DNA of 20,914 nucleotides from Trebouxia sp. TZW2008 (taxonomy: Eukaryota > Chlorophyta > Trebouxiophyceae > Trebouxiales > Trebouxiaceae), in assembly GCA_002118135.1 (NCBI GenBank), contig BDIU01000514.1, forward strand, positions 187-21,100. Direction: 5' to 3'. The notes beneath the pieces are model-generated. The model searched no databases and was not told where the DNA came from. It saw nothing but the letters and a program-made list of their open reading frames with translations. Shown here piece by piece: positions 1 through 11,700 of this stretch. Position numbers and translations under genes: made by a program. Every line of letters begins with the position of its first letter. The first letter of the stretch is position 1.

Positions 1-1211
1 GGGCGAAAGCTTTCGGCCCCTTTCGCTGCCGAAAGCTTTCGGCTATCTGCCCGCTCACTGTCAATTTCACAGCTCTGCGCGTTGAGTGCGCGTTGAGGGT
101 CACGTCAAGGGTCATGCAGCTTTGTCGTGAGTGCCTCGAATCGCCAGCAGCTTCTTCACAATCGCCACATCTTGGTGAGTGACGTTCTTTCAGGCTTGCA
201 GTGCAAGCGATTCCCAGGTCTGCCCGCCTAAGTCGTTCTATTTGCACCATTTGCATGCGCCTGCATAGACCTAAAGAGTGTGCCGTGATCTCTTGCAACT
301 GCTTAAGAGCAAGTAGATTGAAACGTGAGTGCGAGTAGCTGTTCCGGGTCGAATCAACCTTTCAGCCTTACACCTAACATCCTGCCGTGAGCGCTCTGCC
401 ATTGGCTTGCGTTGTCAGACACGGCAACAAGCTGCATGCCTGCAAGCTGCAGAGCAGTTTGGATAGAGTCTTTCATCTTCACTGTCAGCCATGTTTTTTG
501 CACAAATCATGATTCTCAACGGCACTCTACACAATATCAAGACCGCTGTTGTCGCCCAGGGCCATCTGCCCAGATTGCAGGCAGTTGTGTGAATTGCTAC
601 TAGGGGCGACTTGCTGATTGAATGTCTGAAAGCTGCAGTGTTTGCCTCCTTGGTCCCCTCTGGCTTGAAAATGACTTTCAGGCCTGCCACTGGTCGCTCT
701 GTAACCATTGTGATCTCTGATGCCACAGTTGGCACATGATGCGGCTTGAGTGGACATGTCATTCACACAAAAAGTGGTTGAAGCCAGGGATTAGCACTCC
801 GGATCATTGTCAGTGTCCATACCAGGCAGTTCCTGGGTTGAACAATGTGAGCAGCATCAGTACACAGCAAAGGCTGCGCATGTGGTATGTATGCAGCTCT
901 GTTTACACATTTGTCCAATGCTATGTGCTATGAGTTCTTGTGGGCCTAGTCAGACAAAGTATCGCAGGAGCACATCACATGTCATGCATACAAAGCATGT
1001 GTTGAGCACAACACGCATGTGCTTGCTGCTCTGCACATGCAATCAGCTGAGTAACAAAAGTTGCGGGTTGCTCTATCCGGCAGGGCGGTGTCATCTCCCT
1101 CAAGATCAGAAGGACGTCAGCAAAAACAGCATGATCAGCTGAGGACTGCTTCTAATCATAATATGAGTTCCTGTGTGATCGTCTGATTCTGCATCAACAT
1201 CCAGGTCAGCA
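1..1211. other. Intergenic / 3' flank of the F-box gene, no gene recognised
   Basis: No family was recognised here. The stretch lies downstream of the F-box/LRR stop codon, which is read on the minus strand, so part of it should be that gene's 3' UTR. The pentamer TGTAA, the usual green-algal poly(A) signal, occurs on the minus strand at 907-903 and 372-368; either could end the transcript. A minus-strand open stretch at 415-762 begins with ATG, but I see no domain or convincing splice sites and treat it as unproven. Two short palindromes sit at the left edge and are listed separately. Confidence 0.4.
4..43. repeat. Pair of palindromes sharing the core CGAAAGCTTTCG
   Basis: Positions 28-43 are a perfect 16-bp palindrome (GCCGAAAGCTTTCGGC). 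Its 12-bp core CGAAAGCTTTCG recurs at 4-15, also palindromic, with centres 26 bp apart. The window edge cuts off what lies to the left, so its role, such as a paired binding site or a repeat end, cannot be judged. Confidence 0.7.
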
Positions 1212-4200
1212 CTACGTCAACGTCATGGAGTACTGCCAGCCTTGCATTTTGAGAGAAAAAGGGGCCTCTGCTTTGCAATAGCATAAATGGACTTCCTGCT
1301 TCCGCTTCCGTTGCAGCTTGGCATCAAGTCGAAACAAAGCTATCTTTGAATAGTCTTGATAGTCTACACCCTCTGTTTTCCTGCAGACACAGACAATGCT
1401 ATTTAAATTGCATTGCCACCCGACACAGATGCTGTTGCACAACATGCAGCTTTGAAAGACCTTTCAGATATCAGCCTGTCAAATGCAGTTTGCTATCATT
1501 GTCATGTTGTATGGCAGCTTCTCATAATCCATGTCACATGCTTCATATAACAAAACAAGCTCTGCTTACCACATCCAAATGCTCCGCAAGTGATGCCACT
1601 TTGCAAAGAATGCAATGTCATCATAAGTGGGGATTTCTAGGTAGTTGCATGCCACCAAGCTCAGGCAGCATAGCGACTTCAGCTTTTGTAAAGCCTGCAG
1701 GATGCACCACAACCCAATTCACTGCCTCATAAGCAAAATCCCTCCATGTTCAACATGCGTGGTCCAGCCTAGCATAAGTCCAAACTGGTTGGAGACAGTT
1801 GCTTGTGCCAGCATGTACCTGGCCGGGCCTGCTGACCTGTCTAGCATGCCGCATGAATGAAATGAATTGAATGAGCATGATGTCTGGTACCCACAGCCAG
1901 CATGACGATTGCATGCCGTAGTCATTGCAATCAAGCTAGTCAGTGTGACACATGCCATTCAAGAATGTGCATATGTGGCCAGTTGATCTTCAACGTTGGG
2001 ACCATGTGCCAGAAGACCTGCAAGACCTGTTGACAATTGGCAATGGCATGTGCGTCGTTGACTCCAAGCACAAGGGCAAAATGACAAAGTGGTACATGAT
2101 GGTCTGAGCATTGCAACAGTTGCTGCATTAAGGTTTTTCACCTGTGGCAGCTTTGGAAAGGAGTTGCCTTGCAAGTTCAGGCACTCCAATGATACCATGC
2201 TAGTGAAGCTATCTGGCAACTCCACCAGACCATTGTTACCCAGATCAAGCACTTTGAGGGCGCCAAAGCCCCATATGTAAGTTGGCAATGTGTCCAGCTC
2301 ACATGAATTGAGGTTGAGCACCTACACGGACACACTTGATCAGTGCATTTGTAGTGGTTTAGCATGTGTCCAGACTGCATTGCTCAAAGACAGGTGCTTG
2401 GTGTTTACATATACCTGGCAAGCCCTTTGAGCCTAACTAGCATGGGTTTCAAACAAACAGACCCACATGGAACTGCAAATTGTACAATCATGCTGATGTA
2501 CCTAGCCCTGAGCATGTGCAGTGTGACAAGTTGGCAACGCAGTTGGTTAGACATATGCTCCCAGAGCAGTCAGTGTATCGTGCAAGTTCTTAAACAATAA
2601 CTCAGGAATGCCTATCCACAAACTATGTCAGGTGGCATGCAGCTGCATCCAGTGCTCATGATGGAATCAAATGTACTGAGTGGGCAAATCGGACCAAGTC
2701 ACTTCATTGACAACCATATGGCGACTGACCATTGACTCCCAGCAGCACAGCCTTTGGCAAGTTTTGTTTGTGTTGCATCTGAACTGTTGGAGACATTGGC
2801 AGATGCATGGTGCATATGGACTGTCCAAGAATGTGGCAGCGTATGACACATGACAGCAAGTATGCAGCAATGATGGGCCAGACAATCTCCACCTTCAATG
2901 GCATGCTTTGGAAAAGGTGCATCAAAGCGTCTCGGCGTCCTGGCAAAGGTAGTGCAAAGGAATTGTGCGATGCATCTAAGTGCGCAACTTTGCAGCTCTG
3001 CAGTCTGCCACTGTTTGTGTAGATTGGAGACCTCCTGTGCACACAATCAGCAGAATGATGATGCTGACTGAGCATTGAGGGTTTAGCAAACATGAGGCTT
3101 GAGCATCAACACCAAACAGAAAGATTTGCTGCTGCACTTGCTACAGGGACCTTGAGCAGGACCCCAATGGCCTGCATAAAGACTACTTTAGACGGCCAAG
3201 ATGCCCTAGGCCCAATCGTAAAACACATGTTTAGCCCAATAAACAAAGAGAAAGTCCAAAGACTTGATGTTCAATTGCGCCTGTGTATCTTCTGGATGTG
3301 ACAGTATGCAGTGACAAAGGCTGCTGGCAACACAATCAGACACAGACCAAGAAACACAATTATTGATTTCTGTTAGGAACCATGATGCCTGTAGTTGCAT
3401 GCATCTGGGATGCATTGCCGTCAGTGAAATGTGCAGCAACAGTGTGTAAGACCACATGGGTCAATGCGTTGGAAATATGATGTGGTTTATTGACTGACGC
3501 ACCTCAAGCTCAGCTTATCAAGCTCCAAATCCACAAGTGAGTCCAGAAGCAAGACACAGCCAGATGTGTCATTCAGAGACAGCTCTGAAAGGCTCTTCAG
3601 TCCAGACAGCTTGTGAGTTAGACTAGCCACTTTGCTACAGCTATCAAGGCTTAAATGTTGAAGCCTTGAGAGTCTGGTTATGCCATCAGGAACCTCTTCA
3701 AGGCCTGCAGCAGTTGAAGCTACTGAGCATTGCCTCTTTTGCCGCAAGCAGAATGGCTGGGATGGTCCTGTTTGCAGCAAGCAAAATGACTGAGAATGAC
3801 CCATTTGACAGCAAGCAAAATGGCCGGCAATGGCCCACTTACAGCAAGCAAAACAGCTAAGGAATGACCCCTTTTGCAGCAAGCGAGCCAGCCGAGAACG
3901 GTCCCTTTTACAGCAAACAAAACAGCTGAGAGTAATCGCTTCTGCGCTGTGCGTTGCAGCTTGAGCTACATGAGATCAGACATACCGCTTGATGAAAGAG
4001 AGAGTGATGTGAGCTGGGTCAGCTTCAGAAGTACAGACGGGAATGTGCTGATGCATGAGAGCGATAGCACATTCTCATAATCGGTGTCACTGGCCAGCTT
4101 GAGGTCCTGAACAAACAACAGTTTTCTTTGTCAATTCCCGTTATAGGTCTTCTTTGGTAATTGTTGGTGGGCCCTTTCAGCCCAAAGCTACCTTCAGGTT

Positions 4201-5054
4201 TGTCAATGAGCTCAGACATGACAAGTGATCTTGCCCAAAGCGCTGACGGCAGCTTGTCAGGTGCAGTGTTTTCATCTGTTTCAAGATGTGTAGATCTTGG
4301 AACGTGGTGTGAGTGAAGATGTCATTGCAGTTGATGACCTCCAGAGTTTGCAATCGACCGGCAAGCATCTCAAAGATGTCTGTCAACGATTTGCCATCGC
4401 GTGGAAAGCTGTGCGTGGAGTCTGCAGAAGAGTTCCTGAACCATGAAACAAACTCTGTTTGAATGGCACATTCAGATCTTTCTTGCTGTGCACTGCTAAC
4501 ACAGAGCATCAAAGCCTGGAAAATGGCTGGGGAAACCTACTTCAGGGTTAGCTTGTGGACTGAAGCAGCCCTTGGCTTCAACCAGCTTTGAAAGGCACTA
4601 CGAAGCAGTCTCTCATGAACAGCCTTTTTGCAGCAGAAGTCCAGCAACATGTCCTAGTAAGCATATTGAGTCAGTGGTGCGCTCATGATACGTGGTCAGA
4701 GCCAGATCAGAAAGGGTGCGCCACACAGCACTGCAGCTTGTACTCACCTCCCACAGTGCAGATGGGGCTTTTGTCAGCAGGCTCCATTTTTTGCACACCA
4801 AGGGCAGGACCTCCCTGCAGCAGGAACAGCAAGCATCTATCACCATCTCACACAAGGGCATGCGCTGTGGCATGTGCTTCCGACCTGCTTTGGTATCCGG
4901 AAGACTGCTGAACGCGCGCCAACACATGAAGGAGCAGAGCGTCCGGTAAACAGTCGATGCCGACGCGTTTCTTGCTTGCATCGTATGCCTCCGGCGTGCC
5001 AATGTTGCACAACCCGATAGGAGGCTTCAGTCTGCCGGACCGTCTGGGAGGCAT
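1212..5054 (-). CDS. F-box / leucine-rich-repeat protein, 10 exons, 517 aa predicted
   Basis: Predicted substrate-recognition subunit of an SCF-type ubiquitin ligase: by family knowledge the F-box binds Skp1 and the LRRs bind the target. Exons: 5054-4885, 4814-4748, 4653-4541, 4495-4192, 4106-3986, 3704-3503, 2995-2893, 2321-2142, 1694-1570, 1380-1212. All have GT donors and AG acceptors, and their phases sum to 1554 nt. The F-box spans about residues 34-79 (LPDALLLHVLARV, then LPLVCKKW and PSALWE), split by intron 1. LRR units run from about residue 110 to 460, for example LKVLDLGNNGLVELP and LQHLSLDSC. The last exon is a basic/aromatic tail without LRRs. Intron 1 is confirmed by the F-box reading across it; intron 3 is only 45 nt. 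The acceptors of exons 4 and 7 (tgttag, gcagag) were chosen by phase and are least certain. The target is unknown. Confidence 0.85.
3740..3935. repeat. ~34-bp tandem repeat, about 6 copies, in F-box intron 5
   Basis: The heptamer GCAAGCA and its variants recur at 3744, 3777, 3811, 3844, 3879 and 3913 (spacing 33-35 bp), each preceded by a TTTGCAG-, TTTACAG- or TTGACAG-like stretch and followed by a GAATGAC- or CAATGGC-like stretch. The array lies in the 281-nt intron before the exon starting GLEEVPDG. On the minus strand each unit carries a pyrimidine-rich CTTGCTG-like core close to the acceptor side. Confidence 0.8.
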
Positions 5055-5726
5055 GATGGAGTCCGCCTGGTCCTTGCGATCGCGAGATTTTGATCGCTCA
5101 AGCTAGTCTGGTCGAATTTTGAAACTTTTTCAAGGATGGTGCATCGATCGAGACAATCAGACAGCTTCAGATCAGGATCTTTGTCGGATGCATCAGACTC
5201 CGGGCGTCGCACGGCCTTGGCGCAGGTTTGATGAGTGTAACCGATCACGAAGGTCAAGCCTGTCCGACACACTTCAAGCAGAGGCCAGCAGAGGCTGCGC
5301 AATGCTGCAGCACGACTGCGCAGGATTCGGGCGCTGAGCTGAGATCACGTCGATCGGCGAGGTGATGCGTTCTCGCAGGTGAACGCAAGTCAACTTCAGT
5401 GAGCTTTGAAAATGCAAATGATTGCTGTGACTCAACATGCCACATTCATAGCGTGGCAATTTTGGCCTGAAATCCGCTTTTCTCTGAAATTTTCCGGTAA
5501 CATACCTTGGTTCCAGTCAAAACACGCAGAATTTGCATGCACAGGTGGCTATTGTCCGCATGCCAGTGTGGAAACAACGTACACAGTCCATAAATTTGAT
5601 CGTGCATGTTGAGGCATGAAATGCAGAAATAAGATTGCATTCATCAAAACTTCCAAAAAGTCAGCAGAACACGCCAGAAGGTACTGTACAAGCTAAAACA
5701 CACAGTGTAACAGTTACTGACAATCC
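5055..5726. promoter_or_regulatory. Intergenic: ABC1K 3' end and F-box gene promoter/5' UTR
   Basis: These 672 nt separate the ABC1K stop codon from the F-box start codon, both on the minus strand. They must hold the ABC1K 3' UTR and terminator plus the F-box promoter. I see no minus-strand TGTAA signal here and no clear TATA box. A 91-codon minus-strand frame (5302-5027) overlaps the F-box start in another frame; I see no domain in it and regard it as chance or an upstream ORF. Confidence 0.5.
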
Positions 5727-8700
5727 TCAACCTGCTGTCGACGTTTGCTGTAATTTTGACCACTGGCGCTGCTGCTGCACAGATGGGGCTGTTTTTGCAG
5801 TCAACACTTCTGGTCTGCTGCCTACTCTTGTGACGCCAGTGCTCGATGCTGTCACATTAACCACATTTGCACTACCTAGCTGCTGGGCTTGTGACTGCGG
5901 CTGACTGGGGTTGAACACAAGCCGTATCGCCCTGGCCACAGAGCGCTCAATGAGTTCCCTGGTCAATTCAGCCCTGATTTCTGCTGCTCCAGGCTTATCC
6001 ATCAGCTCTTTGAAGCGGGGCATGACTGCTTGCAGCCTGGACTGTAGATCTGTCACTAAATGTCTGGCGCCTAATGGCTGTGACAAGCTCGCTTCCTGAC
6101 TCTTCTGCAGAACACAAGCAATGATATTGAAGCTAGCAAGTGTTTGTACACCAAAAGACAGCGTGAAGCACACAAACTGCTTGACTGTTTCTTGCAGTAC
6201 TTGACTGGCTGACTCATCTGCTTCAAATGTGGGTACCAAATGCAGACAATCTGTGCTGCAACTGACAGCTGGTGCTTCGCGTCCAGAAGTCAGGACAGAC
6301 CATCTGGTCTAGCGCTGGCTCTTACAAATAGTAATCAGAGTAAGACTGCACTTGGCAATGATAATCTGACAAGATAACGCAGTCAACATTACAACCTGAA
6401 AACACATTCTCTGGTATGCATGCTAAGCAAACTCACCGGAAGAACTTGAGAGGTGTCCCACTGCTGCTGCAAGGTGCTTTGCAGCATGCGCGCTCTGGGT
6501 AGTGTCTCTCTGTCTCCTGGCAGAACAGGGACCAAGCGCTCTGCCCACCACTGATTGCCAGTGCGCAGTGCTATGTTCTGTCTGACATCATCTGCATACA
6601 AAGTTGAACAGCTGAAGTACAGACATTGCGGTCATAGGCCCACTACGGGTTGCCAAAGCGTTGTGCAAGGTCTTGTCTGACATCATCACATACAAATTTG
6701 AACAGGTTCAACACGACGCAAACATGACAGGTTTGAATGCAATACTGTATTCAGCATCAAGTTTGAGTACTTCAATATGATGATGATCAAATGGCATTCA
6801 AGTCAGCAGCAAGGCTGCAAAGTCGACAACAAGACATCACTGCAACAAAATTGTATGGGACTATAGAACATCTATCGTCATAAAACAGCCACAACACATT
6901 CTCTGCCAGAAACTCCAGTGCCAGCAGAAAACAGCGTGGCCAATGCAAAAGCTTTGCAATACGTACCTGCTATTAGGGTGTCCAACAGCTTGACCAGCTC
7001 ATGACACAATGGCTTACGTATTGTCTTGCCAGAATCTCCAACCAGCCACTCTGCGCAGACAAAAGCTCAGCTCAGCATGTGCAGCCTAACTACAAAAAAG
7101 GAGACAAGCACAAGTCAGCATGTGCAGTCGAAACTCAGAGAAAAGGACAACCTCAGGCGAGCATGTGCAGTCAAAAATCAAGTCAGCATGTTTAGTCAAG
7201 CCTCATAAAACGAGACAAGCCCAAGCTAGCATGTGCAGCCAAAGCTCACAGAATGAGACAAGCTCAAACCAGCATGTGAAGCTAAGAGTCAACAAATCAG
7301 ACAGCGCCTGAGAGAGCTCAAACCAAATAGCTATGCTGACATAATGACAGGCATGTAAAGTCTGAACAGCTATCTCCACTGCTTAAGCAGGCATGTGTGA
7401 CTTGACACCTGAGTTTGCTGTGCATGTCACAGCAAACCCATTTGTACGCATCGAAGCTTTCTCAAATGCAATGCACAAGCGTCGGCAGGACCAGAATGCC
7501 ACTAGGCTGCTAATGCTCATGTATGGGAGAGCACAACATGTCATGCATGCATGAATTTCAGCTTGAGCTTGTGCACTTCCGATGTATTGGGAATGATCTG
7601 ACGCGCGTTGACGTGCAAGGAAACATGTCACACACAAACATTGGAAGGGACATACCTGCTAAGAGCCAGAGCTGTGATGGATCATAGTCGACGCTCTTGC
7701 TGCTTTCTTCCATGAGGTTTTCAAGCCTATTCCATCTCAAGCCGCCTTGCTCATCTAGAACCAGCTCTTCAAAGCTAGTTCTGCACGCAAAATCGAGCAA
7801 AAGTCAGCAGCTGGCACGTAAGCTGGGCTGCAGGGTCAGTGAGCAGGCGGCAGGCCATTGACACAAAGAGCAGTGCAGGTACGCATGACACGTCAACAAA
7901 CGTGGCAGTTCAGTGAGCAGAAAAGGGCCAAAACGAGAATACTCACCTGAGCTGGGGTGCAGGGTCAGTGAGCAGGCGGCGGGCCATGTAGGGGTAGGCC
8001 CGCCCCAATAGCTTGTACCCCCTGTCTGCTGACAAAGCCAGGCCCTCCAGCACTGTCAGGCTGCGCAGGATCAAGGCGTAGTATGCTGGCACCCTGTATG
8101 CACATCGAAGTCATGGTCAAGGTCCTGAGAGCATTGTCAGCCTCAATAATGAGGGCAGCTTTGAGGCTTAGTTGGCTGACACCCTGCAGGCACACCTAAT
8201 GTGAAGGTACGGGGAGCAGTGTCAGCTTCTGCGCGCTGACAATGCCAACTGCTCTAGCACTGTCAAGCTATGTAGGATCAAGGCGTAGTATGCTGGCACC
8301 CTGCAGACATGGATATCGAAGACTGAGGCCCTGAGAGCATGGACAGCCTCAGCAGTGGCAGCAGAATTGGGATGTAGTAGGCCGGGACGTTGCAGCTATG
8401 CTCAGAGGTGAGGCAGTGTGGGTTTTGGCAAGCACATTTACAGGCCCTCTAGCACTCTTGGGCTGCGCAGGATCACGGCGTTATAGGCTGGCACTTTGCA
8501 GGCACACTTAGCCTTGAGACTGTGTGACTACTGTGCGGCTGCACAGAATCATGGCACAGTAAGCTGGCAGCCTGCAGGCATGACTTGTGGCGCAGAGTTG
8601 AAAAAGTACAGCAAGCTCTGGGAGGAATGGTTGAGGCTGCAACTACAGAAGCACTTAAGGTCTCCTTGAATCTGATGCAATTTGCTTCTACAAGAGGCTT

Positions 8701-11700
8701 GTCTTGCTCTTGAAGAAGCCCAAAGCACAGATTGCACTTTATGTTAAGACCCTGTAAATGCTGTCAAGCTGCCCAGGAGCAAGCTGCGTCCTGCATGAAT
8801 CGAGCGTTTCCCACTGACAGCAATTATTTTGTCGCAAATCTCATGCCGATACAGGGGCTTTCAAGGCACCATCAAGCGATCTGAAAGCCTATGTACTTTT
8901 CTGCATTGACATCAGAGCCAAAAAGGCAAGACTGCTGCCACATACATCTGGCATTGATGCTGGACAGTGAGATCATTGCCATGAAGAGCCAATCAAAACC
9001 TGATTGTGCTGGCAACTGGTCCTTGACGATCTCTTCTTGGAAACGATGACTCATTAACACCACAATGTCCAGCGCCAGTTTCAGGTGAATGGGTAAGCAG
9101 TGTTGTCTGGTTGACTTGTGCGCACTTTCATCACGTGGCTCTGAGGCTACCTAATACCCAGTGAATCACTGCACCCAACAGTCAATATGCGGCACATAAC
9201 GCACTTTAGGTAACATGTGAGAGTATGGATCACTAAGTCACTGTGCACACAGCAATGCACACAACACACTGGCATCAACATGCATACAAATATGCAAGCA
9301 CTTTAGGATATCCTGCACTGAGGTTCTTACTGTGACGCTCAAAACAAGCCAGCCTGGCGAGATGGGACTTGGGCTACGCACACCTGGCACATGTGCTGGA
9401 CAGTGTGACCAATCATTGGTATCACGTTTATTATCATTCAACTGAACAAGAAAATGATTCGTTGCTGGTACCTGAAGGGATACTGGAAAAGCACCTCGCC
9501 CAAGCCGTCCACAATAGCCCTGAAATTCAATTGGGACACTGAGGACCCTAGCACATCATCAAAGAACCCTGCTAGGGCAGGAGCTATGGGTGATGTGTCC
9601 ACACTAGGGTCCATGAACTCCAGCTTGTAGTAATCCTTGCACATGGCGAGGTAATCTCTGTTGACTAAGTGGACCACATGGGCGATGATGGCATAACGTG
9701 CCCCTTGAGGCGCCTCACTCATCATGCCAAAGTCTAGATAGACTAAGTCTCCAGAAGTGGTAGCCAATAAGTTGCCTGCACAGGTCAAAATCCTTCAGCC
9801 AAAAGAAGAATTGACAATACAATACATGCCAACCTGTAGGTAAACTAAGTCTCCAGAAGTGGTAGCCGACAAATTGCCTGCAGAGGGCGAACATGCTTCA
9901 GACAGGAAACAGCTGAAAGACAAGTTGCATAAGGATGGACCAGTGAGCAGTCAAGCAAGCATTATGGCACACAACGTAGAGCATGGTTGGCAGATTGAGC
10001 AGGCAAAGATGTTGCCCAGCACCCAGCTTACTGTCAGGCCTACTGCAGCTGATGACACCCAGTGAACAGCTTACTGTCAGGCCTACTGCAGCTGATGACA
10101 CCCAGTGAACAGCTCACTGTCAGGCCTACTGCAGCTGATGACATCCAGTGAACAGCTTACTGTTAGGCCTACTGCATCTGATGACACGCAGTGAACAGCT
10201 TACTGTCAGACCTACTGCAGCTGATGACACGCAGTGAACAGCTTACTGTCAGGCCAACTGCGGCTGATGACGCCCAGTGAACAGCTTACTGTCAGGCCTA
10301 CTGCATTTGATGACACCCAATGAACAGCTTACTGTCAGACCTACTGCAGCTGATGACACTCAGTGAACAGCTTACTGTCAGACCTACTGCAGCTGATGAC
10401 ATCCAGTGAATAGCTTACTGTCAGGCCGACTGCGGCTGATGACATCCAGTGAACAGCTTACTGTCAGGCCTACTGCAGCTGATGACACCCAGTGGACAGC
10501 TTACTGTCAGGCCTTTTGCAGCTGATGACAAGGCGCATTAATTCTGACAGCTGGGCAGAACAGCGCAGCAGTGCACAAAAAGTTCAAGACACTGCTTAGC
10601 ATCGCTGGTGCCGACATAGCGACTCAATGAGCTGGAGGATGCCATCAGCTGCTTGCTGTCATGCAATTTCTGATGCTGTTCTCCCTGAGACATGCACAGG
10701 ACAGTATGTCTGAGTGTACTAGCATCTATGATGGCTTCAATGGTGTGTGCAGCAAATGCCTTGACTCAGTTAAATCAGTTGGTCAGCTGCTGATGATCGT
10801 ATTACGCTGTCAGAGCTGTCATACCAGGGTGAGGGTCTGCATGGAAGTAGCAACACTCAAGCAACTGTCTAAGGGTGTGCTCATGGCCGATGTCCATAAT
10901 GTCAATGATGCACAAACCACTAGACACTTGCTTCACTGTTTCACCAAGCATGCTGACTGCATGTTGGTGCATTCAACACCAACGCTCAGAAAGTGGTCAT
11001 ACCAGGATGAGGGTCTGCGTGAAAGTAGCCATGCTCAAGCAATTGCCTAAGGGTGCATTCAATGCCGATGTCCACAAAGTCAATGATGCTCAGGCCAGCT
11101 GCATCCATCTTTGGCTTGTCTGTCAACTTCACACCATCAATCCACTCCATACAAAGCACCCTGCAATGCAAATGCCTGCCTTGCAAACATGCAATATGAC
11201 CTGCATTCTGTGCTTGTACATTGAGAAATTAACCAAGACAATAATGCACCTGTACACAGTGGCCAAAAGCTACCCCTTACTAAAGGGCAATCAGCATGAA
11301 GGGCAAGATGACATGAGACAGTGACCCCACTATCCATACAATTCAATTCAATTTATTTTTACTGTCTTTGGGACCCAGCAGGGGGGTCAACAGACAATGC
11401 CAACAGCGAATACTTCTGACTGAAACAAGCCCATGTCAGCAGGTTAAGTACAAGACTTTTCAACAAGCATATGACATACTAAGACTACATTTTGAGTGGT
11501 GCAAGCATAAGGGCACGAGCCTCGACGCACTACAAGCAAAAATCAGGTGATGACGTGAAGATCAGGCACTGTACCTGCGAGCAGTAGCATCCCAGTGTAT
11601 GCCAGGTGTGCGTATCCTGGGCACATGGGCATATAGCTTGCTGAATTTCTCACAGCTCTGACCTTCCTGAATGTAGTCCAGCTCGCCAAACAGACGCCCA

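Noticed and set aside
415..762. 115-codon minus-strand frame as a separate gene
   Set aside because: No domain, no convincing splice junctions, and it lies in the expected 3' flank of the F-box gene.
1719..2128. Possible extra LRR exon between F-box exons 8 and 9 (frame reading VFWHMVPTLKINW)
   Set aside because: Exons 8 and 9 join directly in phase 0 to give a normal LRR (FPKLPQ then ALQKLKSL), and the extra stretch does not fit the LRR pattern.
5027..5302. 91-codon frame upstream of and overlapping the F-box start
   Set aside because: It overlaps the F-box exon 1 in another frame, has no recognisable domain, and no splice evidence; an upstream ORF remains possible but unsupported.
7062..7300. 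CRISPR-like array of regularly spaced repeats
   Set aside because: Units are contiguous tandem repeats with diverged sequence, no constant repeat/unique spacer pattern and no cas genes; the context is a eukaryotic intron.
7001..7311. Three plus-strand frames of about 60 codons with MCSQ/HVQS-like repeats
   Set aside because: Produced by the 43-bp tandem repeat lacking stops; 43 is not a multiple of 3, so no constant peptide repeat is encoded.
10661..11324. Overlapping plus-strand frames of 129 and 149 codons
   Set aside because: They are antisense to exon 7 and its copy; their mutual similarity reflects the exon duplication, not a plus-strand gene family.
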